Assembly (NCBI GenBank): GCA_016795285.1
Contig: JAEUIC010000005.1
Coordinates: 480,142-544,141 of the forward strand
Origin: Planctomycetota bacterium
Lineage (GTDB): Bacteria > Planctomycetota > B15-G4 > SIAN01
Reading direction: 5' to 3'
DNA: 64,000 nt
How positions within the stretch are numbered: the stretch's first letter is position 1; each line of letters starts with the position of its first letter. Below, piece by piece: positions 17,890-27,593 of the stretch. Made by a program: the position numbers and the translations under genes. The notes under the pieces are model-generated. The model ran no database searches. It was not told the origin of the DNA and saw only the letters and a program-made list of their open reading frames with translations.

Positions 17890-18565
17890 GGCAACCTCGT
17901 CCCGAGACGAGAAGAAGAACTACGCGCAGCGACTCTCCAGGGAGCTTGCCGCGCTAGTCGCCGGCTCGCTGCGCTCCAGGTTCGAGGGGATCCTCCCGAG
18001 CGCCGCCGGGGAGCATCATGAATCCAGGGCGCGTTCCTCGCGCGGCATGAAGAAGCTCGACGTCAACTACAGCACCGTCCAGCTCGGACTCGGCCTGGGG
18101 GTCTCGATCAAGACCGTTACCCACCCCGATCCGCGTTCAGGGAAGTTCTCGAAGAACTACACGCGCATCGACAACGAGCTTCGTGCGGAAGCATCGGACT
18201 ATCACGAGCGGCAGCCATACGCGGTCTTGGTTGCCCTCGTCTTCATCCCGCGCGATGCGTGCGCCGACGCGACACCGCGCGCTGCCTCATCATTCGGCGC
18301 TGCGGTCAAGGCTCTCCGCCCGAGGAACCACCGCACGGCGCCGGAACAGAAAGCCGATCGGTTCGAACGGATCTTCATCGGACTTTACGTTCCGGAGGGC
18401 GCCGACGCTGGCGAGTGCTCATTCTTCGACGTCGACACCGCTCCGCCGTGGTCAGGCACTCCAGCAGAGCGCGACCTGCTGAGCTACGAGACGATGATTT
18501 CCGAGGTCGAGTCCTGTTACGACCAGAGGAACGCGCCGCCGTTCCGATGGGCAGACGACACGTAG
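17834..18565 (+). CDS. Conserved protein of the restriction island, possible nuclease
   Basis: This 243-residue protein has no assigned function. The central segment has a conserved look: an acidic/His patch (AGEHHESRARSSRG), then KKLDVNYSTVQLGLGLGVSI and Lys93, then FSKNYTRIDNELRAEASDYH and a hydrophobic strand (YAVLVALVFIP). Asp76 followed by SIK93 is reminiscent of a degenerate PD-(D/E)XK core, with Glu60 or Glu63 as a possible displaced acid. ATG at 17834 follows GGATGGACCG and overlaps vsr by 56 bp; an internal ATG at 17852 is possible. The extensive overlap and shared composition tie it to the restriction module. It could be the true restriction enzyme, a second nuclease or a specificity/accessory subunit. 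Confidence 0.6.
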   Translation: MPTKRPMSEALRAAAPRPEATSSRDEKKNYAQRLSRELAALVAGSLRSRFEGILPSAAGEHHESRARSSRGMKKLDVNYSTVQLGLGLGVSIKTVTHPDPRSGKFSKNYTRIDNELRAEASDYHERQPYAVLVALVFIPRDACADATPRAASSFGAAVKALRPRNHRTAPEQKADRFERIFIGLYVPEGADAGECSFFDVDTAPPWSGTPAERDLLSYETMISEVESCYDQRNAPPFRWADDT

Positions 18566-18578
18566 CCGGCGACCCTAG

Positions 18579-19010
18579 TCATCGCGGCGCCGCCTCGAAT
18601 GCGCCGCCCGGGTAGCGGCGCGCGCGGAAGTCGGCGACGATCGCGCCGTGGTCGAAGGCGAGCGGCGGGAGGGCGTCGAGCGGGAACCAGCGCACCGCGC
18701 CGGCGTCGTCGCCGGCGACCGGCTCGCCCTGCGTCTCGACCTCGAAGATGACGCCGGCGGTGTGCTGGCGCGGGTCGCGCTTCGGGTCGCTGTAGCAGTG
18801 GAGCTGGCGCAGCCGCGTCACGACGAGCCCCGTCTCCTCGAGCGTCTCGCGGCAGACCGCCTGCTCGACCGTCTCGTTCGCGTCGACGAACCCGCCGGGC
18901 AGCGCGAAGCCGGGCGGCGGGAACTTGCGCTCGATCAGCAGCAGCCGGCCGTCCCGCACGATCAGCGCGTCGACCGTCACCTTCGGCCCGTGGTAGCTCC
19001 ACGCCGCCAT
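18579..19010 (-). CDS. Nudix hydrolase
   Basis: This 143-residue protein has a complete Nudix box, G-x5-E-x7-RE-x2-EE-x-G-L, read as GGFVDANETVEQAVCRETLE then ETGLVV. It hydrolyses a nucleoside diphosphate linked to another moiety. The substrate cannot be fixed; the preceding FPPPGFALPGG and the following SDPKRDPRQHT resemble ADP-ribose or sugar-nucleotide pyrophosphatases. ATG at 19010 overlaps the stop of the upstream dihydroorotase-like gene by one base (TGATG on the minus strand), so the two are translationally coupled. It converges on the restriction island, leaving only 13 bp between them. Confidence 0.88.
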   Translation of the reverse strand: MAAWSYHGPKVTVDALIVRDGRLLLIERKFPPPGFALPGGFVDANETVEQAVCRETLEETGLVVTRLRQLHCYSDPKRDPRQHTAGVIFEVETQGEPVAGDDAGAVRWFPLDALPPLAFDHGAIVADFRARRYPGGAFEAAPR

Positions 19011-20404
19011 CAGCAGCAGCCGCTCTTCCCGTCGCCGCGCGCGCCATTCGACTCCGCGTCGAGCGGCGGCGGGGCCGCCTCCTCGAGCGCCGCCACGTCC
19101 TCGCCGCGCGCGCGATCGAAGGCGAGCCGTCCGCCGATCCACGCCTGCGCGACGCGCTGGCGGAGCTGCCGGCCGACGTAGGGCGACTGCTTCGCCTTCG
19201 ACGCGAAGTCGCTCTCCGCCACCGTCCAATCGCACGACTCGACGCGCACGAAGTCGGCCAAGAGCCCCGGCTCGAGCGCGCCGCGGTCGGCGAGGCGATG
19301 GAGGCGCGCCGGCCCGCGGCAGCCGCGCTCGACCAGCTGATCGAGCGTGAGCACGCCGTCGTCGACCAGCGACAGCCAGAGCGGCAGGAAGAGGTCGGCG
19401 CCCGGGATCCCCGACGGCGCGCCGCGGAACGGCCGCTCGAGCTTCTCGGCGCGCGGGTGCGGGGCGTGGTCGCTCTGGATCACGTCGAGCGTCCCGTCGC
19501 GCAGCGCCGCGCGCAGCGCGACGCGGTCGAGCGCCGTCTTGATCGAAGGGTTGCACTTGAGGAGCGCGCCGCGCTGCGCGACGTCGGCGTCGCAGAAGAG
19601 GAGGTAGTGGGCGCAGGCGGCGCCGCTCACCGGCAGGCCGCGCGCCTTGGCGGCGCGGATCGACTCGCACGCCAGCGCGGAGGAGACGTGGTAGTAGTGG
19701 ACGCGCGCCCCCGTCTCGGCCGAGAGCTCGTTGCAGAGGTCGATGGCGGCGCGCTCCGCCTCGACGCTGCGCGCGCGGTGGAAGTCGGCGGCATGGTCGC
19801 CGAACCGCTCGAGTCCGGCGCGCACCAGCGGCCCCATCTCGGCGTGCACCAGCAGCAGCCCGTCGGCGGCGGCCACTTCGGCGAAGAGGGCGCGCAATGC
19901 CGAGCGCTCGTGCACCTCGAGCTCGCCGTCGGCGGCCATGAAGACCTTCACCGCGGGCGCGGCGCGCGCCAGTTCGCGCAAGCTCGCGAGGTTGCCCTTC
20001 GTCGCGCAGCCGAACGCCAGCACGCGCGTGCGGGCGCGACCCGCGAGCGACGCGACCTTCGCCTGCCATTGCGCGACCGTCTCGACCAGCGGCGCGTTGT
20101 TCTGGATCTCGCCGACCGTCGTCGCGCCGCCGCGCAGGCTCGCGGAGGTGCCGGTGACGTAGCCCTCCTTCCAGGTCGCGCCCGGCTCGCGGAAGTGGAC
20201 GTGGTTGTCGATCAGGCCGGGCAGGAGCAGCGCGCCGCCGCCCGCCACCTCGAGCGCGCCGCGCGCGAGCGCCGGACCGACCGCGGCGATCCGCTCGCCC
20301 CGCACCGCCACGTCGACGCGCTGCGGCTCTCCGCGCGCGCCCTCGGCCAACGCGGCCGCCGGCACGACGACGTCGCGCACCACCAGGTCGAACGAACCGC
20401 TCAC
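19010..20404 (-). CDS. Dihydroorotase-family cyclic amidohydrolase
   Basis: This 464-residue TIM-barrel amidohydrolase is of the class I dihydroorotase/allantoinase type. Metal ligands are visible: DNHVHFREPG (HxH), VKVFMAADG with a lysine suited to carbamylation, HAEM, YYHVSS, and IQSDHAPH. CNPSIKT is the substrate-loop signature of dihydroorotases, so the likely reaction is cyclisation of carbamoyl-aspartate in pyrimidine synthesis. Hydantoinase or allantoinase activity cannot be excluded. The GTG start at 20404 overlaps the stop of the upstream phosphatase (GTGA). The C-terminal 30 residues are acidic and low-complexity, ending in two cysteines (GKSGCC), which is odd for the family. Confidence 0.85.
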   Translation of the reverse strand: MSGSFDLVVRDVVVPAAALAEGARGEPQRVDVAVRGERIAAVGPALARGALEVAGGGALLLPGLIDNHVHFREPGATWKEGYVTGTSASLRGGATTVGEIQNNAPLVETVAQWQAKVASLAGRARTRVLAFGCATKGNLASLRELARAAPAVKVFMAADGELEVHERSALRALFAEVAAADGLLLVHAEMGPLVRAGLERFGDHAADFHRARSVEAERAAIDLCNELSAETGARVHYYHVSSALACESIRAAKARGLPVSGAACAHYLLFCDADVAQRGALLKCNPSIKTALDRVALRAALRDGTLDVIQSDHAPHPRAEKLERPFRGAPSGIPGADLFLPLWLSLVDDGVLTLDQLVERGCRGPARLHRLADRGALEPGLLADFVRVESCDWTVAESDFASKAKQSPYVGRQLRQRVAQAWIGGRLAFDRARGEDVAALEEAAPPPLDAESNGARGDGKSGCC

Positions 20405-21870
20405 CGCGCGCGCACCAAGAGCAGCGTCACGTCGTCCTCGAGGCGATCGCCCCCGGCATGCGCCAGCACGGCGCGGCGCAGCTCGGCCAGGATCTGGCGC
20501 GACGGCAGCTGCACGTGCTGCTTCAGGAGCTCGATCACGCGCGCCTCGCCGAACTCCTCGCCGGCGGCGTTGCGCGCCTCGACGAGTCCGTCGGTCAACC
20601 ACAGCAGCAGGTCGCCCGGCTGCAGTTGCAGCGGCGGCTGCAGCGAGTAGGTCATCTCCCGCTCGATGCCGAGCGCGAGGCCGGTGCCCGGCAACGCCTT
20701 CGCCTCGCCGTTGGCGCGCAGCAGCAGCGGCGGGTTCTGGCCGGCGTTGGCCCACGTCACCACCCGGCGCGCCACGTCGAGGCGGCCGAGCATCAGCGAC
20801 ATGAAGCGGCCGTCGCCGAGGTCGTCGGAGAGGCGCTCGTTCAACCGCCCGAGGATCTGCGCCTCGTCGAGCGCGCGGTCGTCGAAGAGGATGCGCAGCG
20901 CCGAGCGGGCGCCGGTCATCACCATCGCCGGGCCGATGCCGTGGCCGGTCACGTCGCCGATCACCAGCCCGACGCGGCCGTCGGGGCACGGGATGAAGTC
21001 GTAGTAGTCGCCCGCCGCCGTCTCGGCCGGCACCGAGCAGCCGGCGATGTCGAAGCCCGGCACGCCGAGCGGATCCTTCGGCAGCAGCTTGGCCAGCACC
21101 TCGCGCGCGAGCTCGATGGCGCGCTGGAGCCGTTCCCGTTCGAGCGCGGCGCGCAGCAGGCGCGCGTTCTCCAGCACGATCGAGATCGCGCGGGCGAGCG
21201 CTTCGAAGAAGCGCGAGTCCTTGCTGTTGAAGGTGCGCGTGTTGGCGCGCGAGTCGACGTAGATGACGCCGGTCACGTCGTCCTTGAAGCTGAGGCGCAC
21301 GCACATGACGGCGCGCAGCTTGAGGTCGACCACCGACGCCGAGAGGTCGCTCGGCGCGTCGCTGTCGCCGATGCTGCGGATCAGGCACTCCTGCTGCTCG
21401 AGCGCCTTCTGGACCAGCGACTTCGAGTAGCGGAAGTGGCTGCCGAGGTCGCGCCCCTGGTCGTCGAGCGCCACCGCGACCCGCAGGTCGTCGCCGCCGT
21501 CGCGCAAGAGGAGGATGCAGCGCTCGGCGCGGACCGCCTTGATCGCCCGCTCGACGATCTTGCGCACCAGCCCGGCCGGGTCGTGGTCGGAGATCAGGTC
21601 GGCCATCGTCTCGAGCAGCAGCCGGACGTTGCGGCTGTCGATGCGATCGTCACCGGTGAGGAAGGTCGACGACTCGCCGGTGGCGGAGGGGGGCGCCGGC
21701 GGAGGGGGCGGCGCTTCCTTGCGGCCGAGCTTCGAGAGGAGGTTCTTGAACGGGGAGGGAGGCAGGGCAGGGATCCACGGCGATGCGGCGCCGCCGATTG
21801 CGGCACGCGAGGCGCGGCAGCTTAGCGCCGGCGGTCCGCTTCCTTGACCCCTCGGCAGCCCCCGGCACAA
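20401..21870 (-). CDS. GAF-SpoIIE (RsbU-like) serine phosphatase
   Basis: A Pro-rich N-terminus is followed by a GAF sensor domain (about residues 85-235: IVERAIKAVRAERCILLLRD, VTGVIYVDSR). Then comes a linker coiled coil and a PP2C-type SpoIIE phosphatase domain (about 270-489: AAGDYYDF, VIGDVTGHGIGPAMVM, ANAGQNPPLL, LTDGLVEARN, DDVTLLLV). All metal-binding Asp positions are kept. Such enzymes dephosphorylate STAS-domain anti-sigma-factor antagonists, and a STAS protein starts 60 bp away on the other strand. The start is uncertain: the furthest in-frame candidate is TTG at 21870, and no ATG or GTG with a ribosome-binding site appears before the GAF domain. It is coupled by GTGA to the dihydroorotase gene. 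Confidence 0.88.
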   Translation of the reverse strand: MCRGLPRGQGSGPPALSCRASRAAIGGAASPWIPALPPSPFKNLLSKLGRKEAPPPPPAPPSATGESSTFLTGDDRIDSRNVRLLLETMADLISDHDPAGLVRKIVERAIKAVRAERCILLLRDGGDDLRVAVALDDQGRDLGSHFRYSKSLVQKALEQQECLIRSIGDSDAPSDLSASVVDLKLRAVMCVRLSFKDDVTGVIYVDSRANTRTFNSKDSRFFEALARAISIVLENARLLRAALERERLQRAIELAREVLAKLLPKDPLGVPGFDIAGCSVPAETAAGDYYDFIPCPDGRVGLVIGDVTGHGIGPAMVMTGARSALRILFDDRALDEAQILGRLNERLSDDLGDGRFMSLMLGRLDVARRVVTWANAGQNPPLLLRANGEAKALPGTGLALGIEREMTYSLQPPLQLQPGDLLLWLTDGLVEARNAAGEEFGEARVIELLKQHVQLPSRQILAELRRAVLAHAGGDRLEDDVTLLLVRAR

Positions 21871-21929
21871 TGGCGCGCCCGTTGTCCGCTCTCCCCCATC
21901 GTTCGCCCGCCCCGCTCCCGGAGATCGAG

Positions 21930-22652
21930 ATGAAGATCCAGCGCACCGTCCTCGACCAAGGGGTCGCCTCGCTCGCCCTCACCGGCGACTTCGACGCGTT
22001 CGCCGCCAACCCGTTCCTCGAGCAGGTCGAGGCGATCGTGCAGTCGGGCACCGTGCACGTGGTGGTGAACCTGCGCCTCGTGCTCTTCATCAACTCGACC
22101 GCGGTCGGCAGCCTCATCAAGGCGCGCAAGCGGGTGCGCGGCCTCGGCGGCGACCTCGTCTTCTCGGAGCCGAGCGCGCGCGTCAAGGAGACGATGGACC
22201 TGCTCGGCCTCGGCCAGCTCATCAAGAGCTACGCGAGCGACGACGAGGCGGTGAAGGCACTGCGCGCGACCAGCAACGAGCAGGTCGACGTGCCGGCCGA
22301 GAACGCGGTGCTGGTCCGCTTCACCGATGCGGGGCAGCACAAGAAGTACGCGGCGATCGGCGGCATGGCGAAGATGGCGGCGCTCGAGGAGAACTCGATC
22401 ACCTTCCTCGCCGGCGGCGAGACGTCGCTCTTCCCGGTCGGCGCCGAGGTCAAGGCGAAGTTCCGCCTGCCGCTCTTCATGCGCGCCTACTACTTCGACT
22501 TCCCCTGCACGATCCGCTCGGCGGAGAAGACGAAGGAGGGGATCCGCGTGACGGCCGAGTTCGGCTCGATCCTCGACGAGGACCGCAAGGCGATCGCGCA
22601 GTTCGTGCGCGACCTGCGCCTGCTCCGCGAAGAGGCGCGCAACTCGAACTGA
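21930..22652 (+). CDS. STAS-domain antagonist with a PilZ-like C-terminal domain
   Basis: Residues 1-100 form a STAS domain of the anti-sigma-factor-antagonist type: VASLALTGDFDAFAAN, then VVVNLRLVLFINSTAVGSLI, where the Ser of INSTAVG is the expected phosphorylation site. Residues about 115-240 resemble a PilZ-type barrel (MKIQ... to ITFLAGGETSLFPVGAEVKA, then FDFPCTIRSAEK, IRVTAEFG), but the canonical RxxxR and D/NxSxxG c-di-GMP motifs are not evident. ATG at 21930 follows GGAGATCGAG; longer in-frame starts upstream lack such a site. Divergence from a SpoIIE phosphatase gene suggests a partner-switching pair in which phosphorylation state, and possibly a second messenger, sets activity. Confidence 0.8.
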   Translation: MKIQRTVLDQGVASLALTGDFDAFAANPFLEQVEAIVQSGTVHVVVNLRLVLFINSTAVGSLIKARKRVRGLGGDLVFSEPSARVKETMDLLGLGQLIKSYASDDEAVKALRATSNEQVDVPAENAVLVRFTDAGQHKKYAAIGGMAKMAALEENSITFLAGGETSLFPVGAEVKAKFRLPLFMRAYYFDFPCTIRSAEKTKEGIRVTAEFGSILDEDRKAIAQFVRDLRLLREEARNSN

Positions 22653-22674
22653 GTTTCCGCGTCTCCGGCGCGGG

Positions 22675-23481
22675 TCAACCGTTGCCGGCGACCGCCAGCA
22701 GGGAGACCGTGGCGGCGCCGGCGCGATGCAGCGCGAACGCGGCGGCGGCGGCCGTCGCTCCCGAAGTGACGACATCGTCGACGAGGCCGATGTGGCGGCC
22801 GCGCGCCCGCGCCGCACCGCCCGCCCTCACGGCGAACGCGCGGTGGACCTGTTCGATCCGTTCGCGGAGCGACCGCGCGCCGCCTTGCGCCACCGTCGCG
22901 CGCCGCCGCTTCAAGAGCCGCTCGACCGGCCGACCGAGGCAGGCGGAAAGCTCCTCGACCAGCTCGTCGGCGTGGTCGCCGCCGCGCACCAGCCGCTTCC
23001 AGGGGTGCATCGGGATCGGGACCAAGAGGTCGGGCCGCGCGAACGAGGCGCCCTCGCCCGCGCCAGCGGCGATCGCCTGCTGCGCCTGCTGCTCGGCGCG
23101 CTCGACGGCGGCGGCCAGCGCCTGCGCGAGCGGACGCGCCGCCACCGCGAGCCCGCCGTACTTGAGCCGCAGGACCAGCTCGTCGACCGGCGGCTGGTAG
23201 CGCAGCGCGACGACGACCGCGGCGAAGCGGCGCCGCCCCACCTCGAGCGGCGCCTCCGCCGGCGCGCTGCCGATCGGCCGCCAGGGCAGCGCTGCGCCGC
23301 ACCCCCCGCAGAGGCCGCTCGGCCACGCGGCGGCGGCCGGCGCATCGCAGGCGAGGCAGCCCTGCGGGAAGAGGAGCGCGCGCGCCTCGCCGCAGAACGC
23401 GCGAAGCGCCGCCTCGACCAGCGCTCGTGCCCGAGCCTGCCAACGACGGGGAGCGTGGGCGCGTCCATGGGTGGGGTCCAT
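22675..23481 (-). CDS. comF: ComF-family amidophosphoribosyltransferase-like protein
   Basis: This 268-residue protein carries an N-terminal zinc finger of two cysteine pairs (CLACDAP and CGGCG) and a C-terminal phosphoribosyltransferase domain with LLVPIPMHPWKRLVRGGDHA and the PRPP loop IGLVDDVVTSGATA. ComF proteins are tied to DNA uptake and replication-fork or primosome functions; whether they keep transferase activity is unsettled. ATG at 23481 is the only reasonable in-frame start, although its ribosome-binding site is weak. It converges with the STAS gene, leaving 22 bp. The region following the zinc finger is unusually Ala-rich. Confidence 0.88.
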   Translation of the reverse strand: MDPTHGRAHAPRRWQARARALVEAALRAFCGEARALLFPQGCLACDAPAAAAWPSGLCGGCGAALPWRPIGSAPAEAPLEVGRRRFAAVVVALRYQPPVDELVLRLKYGGLAVAARPLAQALAAAVERAEQQAQQAIAAGAGEGASFARPDLLVPIPMHPWKRLVRGGDHADELVEELSACLGRPVERLLKRRRATVAQGGARSLRERIEQVHRAFAVRAGGAARARGRHIGLVDDVVTSGATAAAAAFALHRAGAATVSLLAVAGNG

Positions 23482-23540
23482 GGCGCGCGAGACGTCGCGA
23501 ACGGCCGGGGGTGACCGGAGTCGCGCCGCGGCCGCTGGAA

Positions 23541-24134
23541 CTACTTCGGCAGCCCGCGCCCCATCCCGAGCCCGCCCGGCGGCGAGCCGCTCGACGGCGC
23601 CGACGGGATGCCGAGCGCGGCGCGGACCTTCACGATGTACTCCGCCACCGACTGATCGGGCTCCTTCGGGATGTGGAGGAGCTCGCCGATGTGGACCGAG
23701 AGCTGGGCGTTCTTCTCGAGGTTGAACTTCGAATCGCGCACCACTTCGCGCAGGAGGCGGCGGAACTTCGAGCGGACGTACCCCTCCTTGATCAGCTTCA
23801 AGGCGACCGTGGTCCCGAGCGTGGCGGCGACCAGCAGCGCGACGATCCAGACGAGGTGCGGATCATCCCCCTTCTCGGAGGGCGGGCGGTTGCGCTCGAG
23901 CGCCTCCCCCATCAGCAGGACGAAGCCGACCACCAGGATCCCGAAGCCGAGGTAGGTCTGGATCTGGTTGACGAGCTGTTCCCGGACGGCCAGCAGGGAG
24001 CGGGGCCGCTCGATGCCGAGCAGCTCCTCGATCTGGCGGCGCGGCCGCTTGAACGAGATCGCCGAGGCCAGGAAGAACAGGCCGACGACGTTCAGAGCGC
24101 AGCCGATGACCGTGGGGTTGAGCCGTTCGAGCAT
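23541..24134 (-). CDS. Three-helix membrane protein of unknown function
   Basis: This 197-residue protein has three hydrophobic helices: near residue 7 (TVIGCALNVVGLFFLASAI), near 65 (TYLGFGILVVGFVLLMGEAL) and near 98 (HLVWIVALLVAATLGTTVAL). A charged C-terminal domain of about 80 residues follows, probably cytoplasmic, containing FRRLLREVVRD and SVAEYIVKVRAALG. ATG at 24134 is preceded by a G-rich sequence. It may be cotranscribed with comF, 59 bp further along. No family is recognised. Confidence 0.7.
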   Translation of the reverse strand: MLERLNPTVIGCALNVVGLFFLASAISFKRPRRQIEELLGIERPRSLLAVREQLVNQIQTYLGFGILVVGFVLLMGEALERNRPPSEKGDDPHLVWIVALLVAATLGTTVALKLIKEGYVRSKFRRLLREVVRDSKFNLEKNAQLSVHIGELLHIPKEPDQSVAEYIVKVRAALGIPSAPSSGSPPGGLGMGRGLPK

Positions 24135-24337
24135 CCCCGAACCTTCTGCCGAGCGCGCTGTCCCGAGGCGCCGACGGCGGGGGAACATAACGCGTGCGCG
24201 CCATCGCCACCACCGCGAGGGGCCGGCGCCGCCCGGCTGCCGCTTCACCGCCCCGCGGGAGCCGCTACGTTGGGCCCCCTTCCTCGCGCCCCGGCCTGCG
24301 TCGGCGGCGGCCGCGACTCGTCGCCACAGGAGCTCGG

Positions 24338-24619
24338 ATGGACGTCCGTGAAGCGCAGAAGATCGCCGCCCTCGCCCGCCTCGAGCTCTGCGAGGCGGAG
24401 CTCGCCCGCTTCGCCTCCCAGCTGACGGCGATCCTCGGCTACTTCCAGAAGCTCGGCGAGGTGAAGACCGACGGCATCCCGCCCGCGTCCCACCCGCGCG
24501 ACCTGCGCAGCCCCTTGCGCCCCGACCGGACCGAGCCGTTCCCCGCGCCGCAGGAGCTTGTGCAGCGGTCGGCCGGCGCCGAGGGCGAGTTCTTCCGCGT
24601 CCCGCGCGTGCTCGAGTGA
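24338..24619 (+). CDS. gatC: Asp/Glu-tRNA(Asn/Gln) amidotransferase subunit C
   Basis: This 93-residue subunit is the usual GatC size. It shows the N-terminal helical signature DVREAQKIAALARLEL with LTAILGYFQKLGEVKTDGIP and a C-terminal FFRVPRVLE. GatC wraps around GatA and stabilises the GatCAB complex that amidates misacylated tRNA in the cytoplasm. ATG at 24338 follows CAGGAGCTCGG. It is the first gene of gatC-gatA-gatB, with only 11 bp before gatA, in the common planctomycete/proteobacterial order. Confidence 0.95.
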   Translation: MDVREAQKIAALARLELCEAELARFASQLTAILGYFQKLGEVKTDGIPPASHPRDLRSPLRPDRTEPFPAPQELVQRSAGAEGEFFRVPRVLE

Positions 24620-24630
24620 AGGAGCGCGAG

Positions 24631-26101
24631 ATGCCCGCCACCCCGACCTCCCCCGCCTGGACCCGCTCGGCCCGCGCGATCGTCGCCGCGGTCCGCTCCG
24701 GCAGCGTGCGCGCGCGCGCCGTCGCCGACCACTACCTCGCCCGCATCGAGCGCGACGATCCGCTCGTGCACGCCTTCCTCCACGTCGATCCCGCCGCGGT
24801 GCGCGCGCAGGCCGATGCGCTCGACGCCCGCATCGCGCGCGGCGAGACGGCCGGCGCGCTGCTCGGCGTGCCGGTCGCCGTGAAGGACAACCTCTGCGCG
24901 GTCGGCTCGCCGACCACCTGCGCCTCGAAGATCCTCGAGGGCTACCGGCCCCCCTACGACGCCACCGTCGTCGAGCGGCTGCGCGCCGCCGGCGCGATCG
25001 TGCTGGGCAAGACCAACCTCGACGAGTTCGCGATGGGCGCGTCGACCGAGAACTCGGGCTTCGGCGCGACCAGGAACCCGCACGACCTGAAGCGGGTGCC
25101 GGGCGGCTCGAGCGGCGGCTCGGCGGCGGCGGTCGCGGCCGGCTTCGCGCCGCTCGCGCTCGGCTCCGACACGGGCGGTTCGGTGCGCCAGCCGGCGGCG
25201 CTCTGCGGCGTGGTCGGGCTGCGGCCGACCTACGGCGCCGTCTCGCGTTACGGGCTGGTCGCCTTCGCCTCGTCGCTCGATCAGGTCGGCCCGCTCGCGT
25301 TGAACGTCGACGACTGCACGCTCTTGATGGAGGTGATCGGCGGCCACGATCCGCGCGACTCGACCTCGCGCGCCGGCGCCTTCGGGGGCCCGACCGCAGG
25401 CGACGCGCTCGCCGGCCTGCGCATCGGCATCCCGGCCGAGTACCGCTCCGACGCGCTCGATCCGCAGGTGCGCGCCGCGGTGGCGCGCGTCGAGCAGCTC
25501 GCCGTCGCGGCGGGCGCGCGGCTGGTGCCGCTCGAGCTGCCGCTCACGCAGTACGCGATCCCGACCTACTACCTGGTGGTCACCTCCGAGGCGTCGAGCA
25601 ACCTCGCCCGCTTCGACGGCGTGCGCTACGGGCCGCGCGGCGAGGGCAGCGACCTCTCCGGCATGTACGGCGCGACGCGCGGCGGCCGCTTCGGCGACGA
25701 GGTGAAGCGGCGCATCATGCTCGGCACCTACGCGCTCTCGGCCGGCTACTTCGACGCCTACTACAAGAAGGCGCTGCAGGTGCGCGAGTGCATCGGGCGC
25801 GAGTTCGCGGCCGCCTTCGCGCAGTGCGACGTGCTGCTCGGCCCGACCACGCCGACGCCCGCCTTCCCGCTCGGCGAGAAGAGCGACGATCCGGTGCAGA
25901 TGTACCTGTGCGACGTCTTCACCGCGCCGGCGCCGCTCGCCGGCTTGCCGGCCCTCTCCTTCCCGTGCGGCAAGACGCCGACCGGCCTGCCGATCGGCGC
26001 GCAGTTGCAGGGGCCGTGCGGCTCCGACGGCCGCTTGCTGGCCATCGCGCGCGCGCTCGAGCGCCAGCTCGCCCTCGATCTCTCCCCGCTGGAGGCGCCC
26101 C

Positions 26102-26112
<11 letters not shown>
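24631..26112 (+). CDS. gatA: Asp/Glu-tRNA(Asn/Gln) amidotransferase subunit A
   Basis: This amidase-signature enzyme of 493 residues generates ammonia from glutamine for GatB. The Ser-cisSer-Lys triad is visible: Lys in GVPVAVKDNLC, the Gly/Ser motif PGGSSGGSAAAVAAG, and GSDTGGSVRQPAALCG. The GatA-specific VGLRPTYGAVSRYGLV and GTYALSAGYFDAYYKKA are also present. ATG at 24631 is preferred over GTG at 24616 because GAAGGAGCGCGAG sits directly before it. The 3' end overlaps gatB by 11 bp. Confidence 0.96.
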
Positions 26113-27535
<1,423 letters not shown>

Positions 27536-27593
27536 CGCAGGCCTGCGGCGCCGCGGGAAGCGGGCGGCGCCGCGACGGAACGGAGTCGGCGCG

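Noticed and set aside
15178..18600. Attachment sites or target-site duplications flanking the restriction island
   Set aside because: Reading both edges, I see no convincing direct repeat and no recombinase gene.
19010..20404. Hydantoinase or allantoinase as the main call
   Set aside because: CNPSIKT and HxxREPG favour dihydroorotase, although the alternatives are not fully excluded.
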